A stretch of 64,000 bases of DNA, from positions 1,612,001-1,676,000 of the forward strand of contig NZ_JAEAGP010000001.1 of NCBI RefSeq assembly GCF_015999305.1, read 5' to 3'. Shown one piece after another: positions 25,993-32,261 of this stretch (position 1 is the first letter of the stretch; the number at the start of each line of letters is the position of its first letter). The stretch is from Erythrobacter sp. YJ-T3-07. Its GTDB lineage: Bacteria; Pseudomonadota; Alphaproteobacteria; Sphingomonadales; Sphingomonadaceae. Position numbers and translations under genes: made by a program. The notes under the pieces were generated by a model. That model was not told the DNA's origin and made no database searches. It worked only from the letters and a program-made list of their open reading frames with translations.

Positions 25993-26820
25993 GTGAGCAC
26001 AATCGCCGTCCTCCAGATGACCTCGGGAGTCGATCCCGAGGCCAATGCCGATACGCTGATCGCCGGCATGGCGCAGGCGCGCGAGGGCGGGGCGGACATG
26101 CTGTTCGCGCCCGAGATGGCGCTGCTGCTCGACCGGGATCGCAAGCGCGCGGGTGAGACGATGGCGGCGGATGGCTATCCCGCGCTGGTCGACCGGTTGC
26201 GCGATGCCGCGCGCGAGCATGCGATCTGGGCGACCTTCGGCCTGCCGGTCAGACTGGAGAGCGGCATGCTCGCCAACCGCTCCCTGCTGATCGCGCCCTC
26301 GGGCGAGATCGTGGGCCAGTACGACAAGCTGCACATGTTCGACGTCGATCTCGATAGCGGGGAGAGCTGGCGCGAATCCAACGCCTACCAGCCGGGCAAG
26401 GCGCTGTTGGTGACGGGGGATACGCCCGCCGGGCGGCTGGGCCTGACGATCTGCTACGACATCCGCTTTCCCGCGCTGTTCGACGCGCTGGGCCGCGCAG
26501 GCTGCGATATGATCGCGATCCCCGCCGCCTTCACCGTGCCGACCGGCTCCGCCCACTGGCACACGCTGGTGCGCGCGCGGGCGATCGAAGCGAGCGCCTT
26601 CGTGGTCGCCGCCGCGCAGGTCGGCGAACACGCGGACGGGCGCAAAACCTACGGCCACAGCCTGGTGGTCGACCCCTGGGGCGAGGTGCTGCTCGATATG
26701 GGCGGCAAGGAAGCGGGTTTGTGCTTTGTTGAGATCGACCCTGAGCGGATCGCGAAGGCGCGCGCGCAGGTGCCCAGCCTTGCCAATCGCCGCGCTATTC
26801 CGGAATACCGCGCGTCATGA
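25993..26820 (+). CDS. Nitrilase-family carbon-nitrogen hydrolase (Nit1/Nit2-like)
   Basis: The 275-residue protein has the Glu-Lys-Cys triad of the nitrilase superfamily: Glu in LFAPEMALLL (near residue 40), Lys in GQYDKLHMFDVDL (near 112) and Cys in LTICYDIRFP (near 151). The sequence resembles the Nit branch, whose members act as omega-amidases or deaminated-glutathione amidases. A clean-up role beside glutaredoxin would fit but is inferred. Translation starts at a GTG. Its stop overlaps the start of the DUF1178 gene (ATGA). Confidence 0.88.
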   Translation: MSTIAVLQMTSGVDPEANADTLIAGMAQAREGGADMLFAPEMALLLDRDRKRAGETMAADGYPALVDRLRDAAREHAIWATFGLPVRLESGMLANRSLLIAPSGEIVGQYDKLHMFDVDLDSGESWRESNAYQPGKALLVTGDTPAGRLGLTICYDIRFPALFDALGRAGCDMIAIPAAFTVPTGSAHWHTLVRARAIEASAFVVAAAQVGEHADGRKTYGHSLVVDPWGEVLLDMGGKEAGLCFVEIDPERIAKARAQVPSLANRRAIPEYRAS

Positions 26821-27287
26821 TCGTGTTCGACCTTTCCTGCGACAATGGCCACCGGTTCGAAGGCTGGTTCCGCTCGTCCTCCGTTTACGAGGATCAGGGC
26901 GCGCGCGGCCTGATCGCGTGCCCGCATTGTGGCAGTGGTGAGGTCGGCAAGGCGCCGATGGCCCCCGCGGTGCCCGCCAAGGGCAATGCCCGCAAGGCCG
27001 AGGTCGCGCGCACGTCCGAGGAGGCGACCGGGCAGGGCGGCGCATTGCCGCCCGCGCTGCAGGAAGCAATGCGCAAGCTGGCCAAGCTGCAGGCCGAGAC
27101 GATCAAGGATAGCACCTATGTCGGCGATCGTTTCGTCGAGGAAACCCGCGCGATGCATTATGGCGAGAAGGACGCGGCGCTGATCCACGGCAAGGCCGAT
27201 GCACAGGAAGCGCGCGAACTGCTGGAGGAGGGGATCTCCTTCGCCCCGCTGCTGATCCCGTTCACTCCCCCCGAGGACGCGAACTAG
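26817..27287 (+). CDS. DUF1178 family protein
   Basis: A 156-residue protein with the DUF1178 N-terminus IVFDLSCDNGHRFEGWF and a CPHCGS pair near residue 40. Together with the earlier Cys and His these may bind a metal. The middle is an Ala/Pro-rich linker, and the C-terminal helix has TYVGDRFVEETRAMHYGE and the PLLIPF ending that mark the family. Function is unknown. It is translationally coupled to the nitrilase gene; that pairing recurs in alphaproteobacteria and hints at a shared role. Confidence 0.9.
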   Translation: MIVFDLSCDNGHRFEGWFRSSSVYEDQGARGLIACPHCGSGEVGKAPMAPAVPAKGNARKAEVARTSEEATGQGGALPPALQEAMRKLAKLQAETIKDSTYVGDRFVEETRAMHYGEKDAALIHGKADAQEARELLEEGISFAPLLIPFTPPEDAN

Positions 27288-27363
27288 GCGACGTCTCCCG
27301 CCGCTTTGACAGCACCGGACGGTCCGCTAGGATTTGCGCCGGGTCGCTTGTCGGGGGAATTGC

Positions 27364-27774
27364 ATGAAAATCAGGATTTTGACGACGCTTGCTGCGGCGA
27401 TCGGTACGGTCGCGACAAGCGCTCCGGTTCAGGCGGCAGAGTCGCCTTATATCGGCGAGATCATCATGGTCGGATACACCTTCTGTCCAAGCGGCTGGGC
27501 GGAGGCCAACGGGCAGTTGCTCTCGATCAGCCAGAACACCGCGCTCTTCTCGCTCTACGGCACCACCTATGGCGGGGACGGGCGGACGACGTTCGCTCTG
27601 CCCGATCTGCGTGGCCGTGCGCCGATCCACGTGGGCGATCGCAACCGGCTGGGCGATCGGAAAGAGGGCGGGCGGGTGATCGCCGATTCCGCCGGAGGCC
27701 AGCTTGCCGTTCCCGGCACGCAGACCTTGCGTTTCTGCGTGGCCCTGCAGGGCATCTACCCTGCGCGCAACTGA
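27364..27774 (+). CDS. Exported tail-collar-domain protein
   Basis: The 136-residue product starts with a signal peptide (MKIRILTTLAAAIGTVATS, likely cleaved after VQAA near residue 26). It then has the phage tail-collar (MdpB/microcystin-dependent-protein-like) pattern: YIGEIIMVGYTFCPSGWAEA, LLSISQNTALFSLYGTTYGG, TTFALPDLRGRAPI and the ending LRFCVALQGIYPARN. The part between the LPDLRGR motif and the C-terminus is shorter than in typical members of roughly 170 residues. Most relatives lack a signal peptide, so this looks like a collar domain used outside the cytoplasm. No other phage genes are nearby. Confidence 0.8.
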   Translation: MKIRILTTLAAAIGTVATSAPVQAAESPYIGEIIMVGYTFCPSGWAEANGQLLSISQNTALFSLYGTTYGGDGRTTFALPDLRGRAPIHVGDRNRLGDRKEGGRVIADSAGGQLAVPGTQTLRFCVALQGIYPARN

Positions 27775-27820
27775 GCGGGATTGCGGGCGCGCGAGGCGGC
27801 GGTTAAGGCTTCCCACCGGC

Positions 27821-27897
27821 GCGCCCGTAGCTCAGTCGGATAGAGCATCAGATTCCTAATCTGGGGGCCACAGGTTCGAATCCTGTCGGGCGCACCA
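27821..27897 (+). tRNA. tRNA-Arg (anticodon CCT)
   Basis: A 77-nt cloverleaf including an encoded CCA. The acceptor stem is GCGCCCG/CGGGCGC, the D-arm GCTC...GAGC, and the anticodon loop TTCCTAA gives CCT, reading AGG codons. The T-arm is CAGG TTCGAAT CCTG. The last 14 bases plus the next A are repeated 847 bp downstream. Confidence 0.95.
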
Positions 27898-27898
27898 A
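27884..27898. repeat. Attachment-site repeat, tRNA-proximal copy
   Basis: TGTCGGGCGCACCAA covers the 3' end of tRNA-Arg(CCT) and one following base. An identical copy lies at 28731-28745. A tRNA 3' end repeated beyond AT-rich DNA is the usual signature of tyrosine-recombinase integration. Confidence 0.75.
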
Positions 27899-27972
27899 TC
27901 TGCCAAGGAAGTGCGCACCAGTGCAGAAAGGCTTGCCAGAAATTTCATTTCGGCAGGCTTAGGAGCCGCCTT

Positions 27973-28086
27973 CTATTCTTGAGGTGCGGCGGTATCTCTT
28001 GATGATCCGCTAGCTGGATTAACCCAAGCTGGAAATGGCGCAGGTCTTGGTGCGCCAATACGCTTGACATCAACTTTTACCGACAC
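27973..28086 (-). other. Short minus-strand reading frame in the islet (doubtful)
   Basis: Thirty-seven codons from a GTG read VSVKVDVKRIGAPRPAPF and so on to ...RDTAAPQE before a TAG. Reading upstream, the frame meets two consecutive TAG codons within 30 bp. The proline-rich composition looks protein-like, so it may be the last part of a gene whose 5' portion was lost. No ribosome-binding site was recognised. Confidence 0.2.
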
Positions 28087-28100
28087 GAAATTAGTGACCT

Positions 28101-28538
28101 GTGTCTACTAACCGGATGTGCCGCGATGAAAGTCCGCAGCTGATCACTTTAACGCTATCGGGGTTTGCGCTTATATCCTGCGATCCGTCGAGCGTCCCTT
28201 TGCGTGAGGATAGAAAAATTGATGCGTCGCGGGTTATCGGATGTTACTATCTCGGAAACGAGCGAAAGTTCCAACTAGATCGTGATCGAATTCAAGCTCC
28301 TAATTTAGATGTGGAAATTGAAGGGTTCTTTGACGGAAAGTTATATCCATATGTTTTGGCCGATGTTCAAATTGGATATGACAATAATTCTGAGGAAATT
28401 TATATTATAAGACGTGTTGGATATAAGCATCAAATATCTTTGGAAGGGCATGATACATTTATTAGACTGTTGGGTAGCGATGGGGCGAGGCGTGAATTTA
28501 GGCGAAGTGATTGTATTGACAATTCTAACTTAGATTGA
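28101..28538 (+). CDS. Hypothetical low-GC protein, possible lipoprotein
   Basis: A 145-residue frame from a GTG (an ATG lies at 28116). After a short polar start comes a hydrophobic stretch ending in a lipobox-like FALISC, which suggests an exported lipoprotein. The rest is rich in Ile, Tyr, Asp and Arg and has two later Cys residues. I do not recognise a family. Codon use is AT-rich and unlike every neighbour. It is the only substantial reading frame in the islet next to tRNA-Arg, so it is the likely cargo. Confidence 0.5.
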   Translation: MSTNRMCRDESPQLITLTLSGFALISCDPSSVPLREDRKIDASRVIGCYYLGNERKFQLDRDRIQAPNLDVEIEGFFDGKLYPYVLADVQIGYDNNSEEIYIIRRVGYKHQISLEGHDTFIRLLGSDGARREFRRSDCIDNSNLD

Positions 28539-28730
28539 AATTACAGTATATTTATAAATATGCACTATGATATAATAATTCATGAAATATATATGCTATT
28601 AAAATGGTGTTTACGTAAAATAATTCCGTATTAATTATGGTGAGATCTGGAATTATTTCCACTTCACTTTATGGGCTATCAACCAAGCGCTACTGAAATC
28701 TCCCAATATTTTGAGTGCCCATCCTTATCA
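28539..28730. other. AT-rich non-coding tail of the islet
   Basis: No open frame, RNA gene or clear terminator is visible. The sequence is dominated by A and T (long runs such as TATATTTATAAATATG). It may contain fortuitous promoters but nothing specific can be assigned. Together with the 94 bp after the second repeat it forms the roughly 300-bp gap before the hemerythrin gene. Confidence 0.4.
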
Positions 28731-28745
28731 TGTCGGGCGCACCAA
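28731..28745. repeat. Attachment-site repeat, distal copy
   Basis: An exact second copy of TGTCGGGCGCACCAA, identical to the 3' end of tRNA-Arg(CCT). High-GC host-like sequence resumes immediately after it, so it marks the right boundary of the islet. Confidence 0.75.
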
Positions 28746-28839
28746 CCGGCTCTGAAGCGTGCTGGGCAAATCAAGGGTTAGTCGTGGAACCCATGCCGAG
28801 CCTTCTGGTTGAAGGGGCACGACAATCTGGAGAGCCCCC

Positions 28840-29331
28840 TTGAGCAGTGCAGACGCTATCTTCGACCGCCTGAAGCAGGATCACGACACGCATCGCTCGC
28901 TGCTCGACAAGCTGCTCGAAACGCACGGCGACAGCCCGGAGCGCGAGCGGCTGTTCAAGGAACTGACCAAGGAACTCAAGAGCCACGCCGCCGCCGAAGA
29001 GCAGGCGCTCTATTCGACCATGCTGCGCAAGCCTCCGACCACGGACGAGACGCGCCATTCGGTGGCCGAGCATCACGAGATTGACGAGATGCTCAACGAT
29101 CTCGCCGCAACCGACATGTCCGAAGGTGCCTGGCTGCAGAAGTTCAAGACGTTCGACCACGACTATCGCCACCATATCGAAGAGGAAGAGGAAGATCACT
29201 TCCCCGACTTCAAGAACTACCTCGACAAGGCGGATGTAGAGCACATGGCGCAGGTCTTCGAACGCCGGAAGGCGGAAGAGAAGGACGAGGCCGAAGTCAC
29301 GCCCGAAGCACGCGAAGACGCCAAGGAATAG
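28840..29331 (+). CDS. Hemerythrin HHE-domain protein
   Basis: A 163-residue protein with the four-helix HHE cation-binding pattern: QDHDTHRSLL near residue 14, LKSHAAAEEQALY near 47, HHEIDEMLND near 78 and FDHDYRHHIEEEEEDHF near 107. These His and Glu residues would bind a di-iron centre for oxygen sensing, iron storage or nitric-oxide stress. Translation appears to start at a TTG preceded by GGAGAG. Its stop overlaps the GTG of the phospholipase-D gene (TAGTG), so the two are coupled. Confidence 0.88.
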   Translation: MSSADAIFDRLKQDHDTHRSLLDKLLETHGDSPERERLFKELTKELKSHAAAEEQALYSTMLRKPPTTDETRHSVAEHHEIDEMLNDLAATDMSEGAWLQKFKTFDHDYRHHIEEEEEDHFPDFKNYLDKADVEHMAQVFERRKAEEKDEAEVTPEAREDAKE

Positions 29332-30899
29332 TGGGCAGCGAGGGGGGCAGCGACGGGTCTAACAGTGCCATCGCCGGTGGCACGGGCCCCGATGCGTCTG
29401 CAGAGCCGGGCATCTGGCGCTATGCGATCGCCGACCGTCTGGCAGTGGTGATCGATGGCGAGGATTACTTCGCGCTGGTCCACACCGCTATGTACAACGC
29501 GCGCGACCAGATCGTGCTGATCGGATGGGATTTCGACACCCGCATCTCTCTCATGCGCGGCGAGGAATGGGATAATGGCGACGCCGATCGTCCCGCTCGG
29601 CTGGGCGATTATCTCCCGTGGCTGGTCAAGAAGCACACGGACCTCGACATCCGCATCCTCAAGTGGGGGCTGTCGTGGGTCCAGTTCCTCAAACGCGGGC
29701 GAATGGCGTACGACATTGCGCGCATGTGGATGGTCGACGGGATCAGCTTCCGCTTCGACAGCCACCATCCGACCGGGTGCAGCCATCACCAGAAGATCGC
29801 CGTGTTCGACCGGCAGCTGGCGGTGTGCGGCGGGATCGACCTGACCTACGACCGGTGGGACACGCGCGAGCATCTGGAAGACGACCCCCGGCGGACCAAC
29901 TGGCCGGGCAGCACCCATGGCCCGTGGCACGACATCACGCTGATGATGGAAGGACCGGTGGCCGGCGCCTTGCACGACCTGTGCAACACCCGCTGGCAGG
30001 TCGCGGGCGGCGATCCGCTGGCACGACCGGCCGATAATATCCGCTCTCCCTGGCCCAAGCCGCTCAAGGCCGGGTTCGAGGATGTCGAGGTCGGCCTCGC
30101 GCGCACGCGTGCCGAGTGCGGCGACGTGACCGAAGTCAACGAGATCGAAACGCTGTTCCTCGCCCACATCGCGCGGGCCAAGCGGTTCATCTATATCGAG
30201 AACCAGTATTTCACCTCGCGCAAGATCGCCGAGGCGATCGCCCTTCGGCTGTCGGGCGAGAACCCGCCCGAAATCGTCATCATCCATCCCAAGCACGCCG
30301 ATGGCTGGGTCGAACAGCAGGCGATGGATCATGCGCGCGATCTGGTCGCCGAAGCAGTCGAGGCGGCGGATGGCGACGAGTTCTTCGAGATCTACGTGCC
30401 CTATACCGGCGAGACGCCGATCTACGTTCACGCCAAGCTGATGATCGTCGACGACGAGGTGGTGCGGATCGGGTCGGCCAACCTCAACAACCGGTCGATG
30501 GCGCTGGACAGCGAATGCGACGTGATCCTCGACGCGAACCGGCCGCACAATACCGGGCGCGGGCTGGAGGAGGAGATCCGCTCCATCCGCGTCTCGCTGC
30601 TGGCCGAACATTGCGGCGTGGCCGAAGATGTGATGGCGCGGGCACTTGAGCGACACGGCACGATGCAGGGCGCGATTGGCGAACTGGGTCTGGAGGGATC
30701 GCGGCGGCTGGTGCCCTATCGCCCGCCGGAGAAGAACGGCGTGACCCGCTACCTCGCCGAATCGGCGATGCTGGACCCGGAACGTCCCGACGATCTGCTG
30801 CGACCATTTGCGCGCGGCGGACTTTTCCGCAAAGGCGGCCTGCTCGCGCGGTTGCGCGACAGGGTGAAGCGCAAGGTGAAGGGACGGTTGAAGAGATGA
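29331..30899 (+). CDS. Phospholipase D-family protein
   Basis: The 522-residue protein has two HKD motifs: HHQKIAVFD near residue 152 and HAKLMIVDD near 367. Each is followed by the GG/GS-N pattern (CGGIDLTYDRWD; RIGSANLNNRS). These form the active site that cleaves or transfers phosphatidyl groups through a phospho-His intermediate. The overall order resembles eukaryote-like PLDs more than the bacterial cardiolipin synthases, and there are no N-terminal membrane helices. The C-terminus is very basic (about the last 25 residues), which may help membrane binding. It starts at a GTG and overlaps folE by 4 bases. Confidence 0.9.
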   Translation: MGSEGGSDGSNSAIAGGTGPDASAEPGIWRYAIADRLAVVIDGEDYFALVHTAMYNARDQIVLIGWDFDTRISLMRGEEWDNGDADRPARLGDYLPWLVKKHTDLDIRILKWGLSWVQFLKRGRMAYDIARMWMVDGISFRFDSHHPTGCSHHQKIAVFDRQLAVCGGIDLTYDRWDTREHLEDDPRRTNWPGSTHGPWHDITLMMEGPVAGALHDLCNTRWQVAGGDPLARPADNIRSPWPKPLKAGFEDVEVGLARTRAECGDVTEVNEIETLFLAHIARAKRFIYIENQYFTSRKIAEAIALRLSGENPPEIVIIHPKHADGWVEQQAMDHARDLVAEAVEAADGDEFFEIYVPYTGETPIYVHAKLMIVDDEVVRIGSANLNNRSMALDSECDVILDANRPHNTGRGLEEEIRSIRVSLLAEHCGVAEDVMARALERHGTMQGAIGELGLEGSRRLVPYRPPEKNGVTRYLAESAMLDPERPDDLLRPFARGGLFRKGGLLARLRDRVKRKVKGRLKR

Positions 30900-31504
30900 G
30901 CAGTCTGGTAGGGCCCGACGAGGACCGGGAAGACGGCAAGCCCGCAGTGCCCGAAGACGTGCAGGCGGCAATCCGCACGCTGATCGAATGGGCGGGCGAC
31001 GATCCCTCGCGTGAGGGCCTGCTCGACACGCCCAAGCGCGTGGCGCGCGCGTGGAAGGAATACTGCATCGGCTATACCGAAGATCCCGCGGTGCACCTCT
31101 CCCGCGTGTTCGAGGAGGTCGGCGGCTACAACGACATCGTGCTGCTGAAGGACATCCCGTTCCAGTCGCATTGCGAACACCACATGGCCCCGATCATCGG
31201 CGTGGCGCACATCGCCTATCTGCCGACCGATTTCGTCGTCGGCATCTCCAAGCTCGCGCGCGTGCTGCACGGCTTCGCCCGGCGGCTGCAGGTGCAGGAA
31301 CGCCTGACCGCCGAAGTTGCGGAATGCATCTGGAACAACCTCAAGCCCGAGGGCGTCGCGGTGGTGATCGAGGCGAGCCACGCCTGCATGACCGCGCGCG
31401 GAGTGCGCACCCCGGGGGTGACCATGGTGACCAGCCGGATGATGGGCGTGTTCCGCGACGATCACCGCAGCCGCGAGGAAGTGCTCAAGCTGATGGGGCA
31501 CTAG
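30896..31504 (+). CDS. folE: GTP cyclohydrolase I
   Basis: Opens GTP to dihydroneopterin triphosphate, the first step of folate synthesis. The 202-residue protein has the zinc-binding Cys and His of SHCEHHMAPIIG (near residue 85) and the second Cys in EASHACMTARGVR. The N-terminal DDPSREGLLDTPKRVARAW segment is typical. The ATGA overlap with the phospholipase gene means it is co-translated with an apparently unrelated enzyme. Confidence 0.96.
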   Translation: MSSLVGPDEDREDGKPAVPEDVQAAIRTLIEWAGDDPSREGLLDTPKRVARAWKEYCIGYTEDPAVHLSRVFEEVGGYNDIVLLKDIPFQSHCEHHMAPIIGVAHIAYLPTDFVVGISKLARVLHGFARRLQVQERLTAEVAECIWNNLKPEGVAVVIEASHACMTARGVRTPGVTMVTSRMMGVFRDDHRSREEVLKLMGH

Positions 31505-31520
31505 GCCCCGGGGCCGCCGA

Positions 31521-32147
31521 TCACGCGTCGCGGGGGCCGATGCCTTCGCTCAGGATCGTGGCGGCGGCCTGTGCCGCATGTTCGGGCTTGTCCTCTTCGC
31601 CCTTGCTCCACACCGCGTAACGCAGACCGAGAAACACGTTCATCCCCATGATCGCCCACGCGTGCGCTTCGTCCAGATCGCCGCGTAGCTGACCCGCCGC
31701 CGCGCCCGCGCGCAGACGGCCCAGAATGCGCTCTGCGGTCTTTTCGTAGTGCAGGCGGTAGCTTTCCGGATCGACGAATTCCGATTCGTCGATGATCCGG
31801 TAGATTTCCTTGTGCTCGCGCGCGAAGGCGAGGAACGCGCCCAGCGCGGCGCGCTCCGTCTCCAGCGCATCCAGTTCCCGCTCGGCCAGGCTCTGCGCGG
31901 CGGCTTGCCGTACGCCCTCGCTCAGGTCGCGGACCAGATCGCGGAAGATCGCCTCCTTGCTGCCGAAATAGGTGTAGAAACTGCCCAGCGCGACACCCGC
32001 GCGGCGGGTGATCGAGGCGATCGAGGCTTCGTGAAAGCCGCGCTCCCCGAACTCTATGGTCGCTGCATCCAGCAGCTTGCGCCGCGTGCGTCGCCCCCGC
32101 TCGGTCGCGGGCGGGGCAGGGGAAATGTCCGGATCGGTACGTGCCAT
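31521..32147 (-). CDS. TetR/AcrR family transcriptional regulator
   Basis: A 208-residue repressor with an N-terminal helix-turn-helix domain (about 20-66: TRRKLLDAATIEFGERGFHEASIASITRRAGVALGSFYTYFGSKE, given here only as landmarks). The C-terminal helical ligand domain has no named ligand. It is divergent from a TonB-dependent receptor, and the shared gap holds a palindrome, so it probably controls the receptor and itself. A start three codons upstream at 32156 is possible. Confidence 0.88.
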   Translation of the reverse strand: MARTDPDISPAPPATERGRRTRRKLLDAATIEFGERGFHEASIASITRRAGVALGSFYTYFGSKEAIFRDLVRDLSEGVRQAAAQSLAERELDALETERAALGAFLAFAREHKEIYRIIDESEFVDPESYRLHYEKTAERILGRLRAGAAAGQLRGDLDEAHAWAIMGMNVFLGLRYAVWSKGEEDKPEHAAQAAATILSEGIGPRDA

Positions 32148-32193
32148 GATGGCCACAGCCTATGGAATGTCCACCGCGCTCACAAGACATAAC

Positions 32194-32216
32194 TTGAAAC
32201 ATGGTTCAGGTTTCAA
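32194..32216. promoter_or_regulatory. Probable TetR operator between regulator and receptor
   Basis: Perfect 7-bp inverted arms TTGAAAC (32194-32200) and GTTTCAA (32210-32216) flank ATGGTTCAG. An inner TGAA/TTCA pair overlaps the left arm. It lies 46 bp from each of the two divergent start codons, a position that could block both promoters. Confidence 0.6.
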
Positions 32217-32261
32217 TATGCCGTCGAGAATAAGAAACGAAATGGAGAGGGAATTTGTCGG

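Larger units (their letters stand above)
27899..28745. mobile_element. Small AT-rich islet integrated at tRNA-Arg(CCT)
   Basis: The 847-bp unit runs from just after the tRNA to the end of the second 15-bp repeat. Base composition departs sharply from the surroundings: I count 22 of 60 G or C at 28321-28380 and 13 of 60 at 28561-28620. It holds one hypothetical gene (28101-28538) and no integrase. It could be the remnant of a deleted larger island or a tiny element moved by an enzyme encoded elsewhere. Confidence 0.65.

Noticed and set aside
27298..27806. A prophage remnant signalled by the tail-collar protein
   Set aside because: Single gene with a signal peptide, host-like composition and no neighbouring phage genes.
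28101..28538. An integrase or phage gene in the tRNA-Arg islet
   Set aside because: The protein has no tyrosine-recombinase motif and looks exported; nothing else in the islet is long enough.
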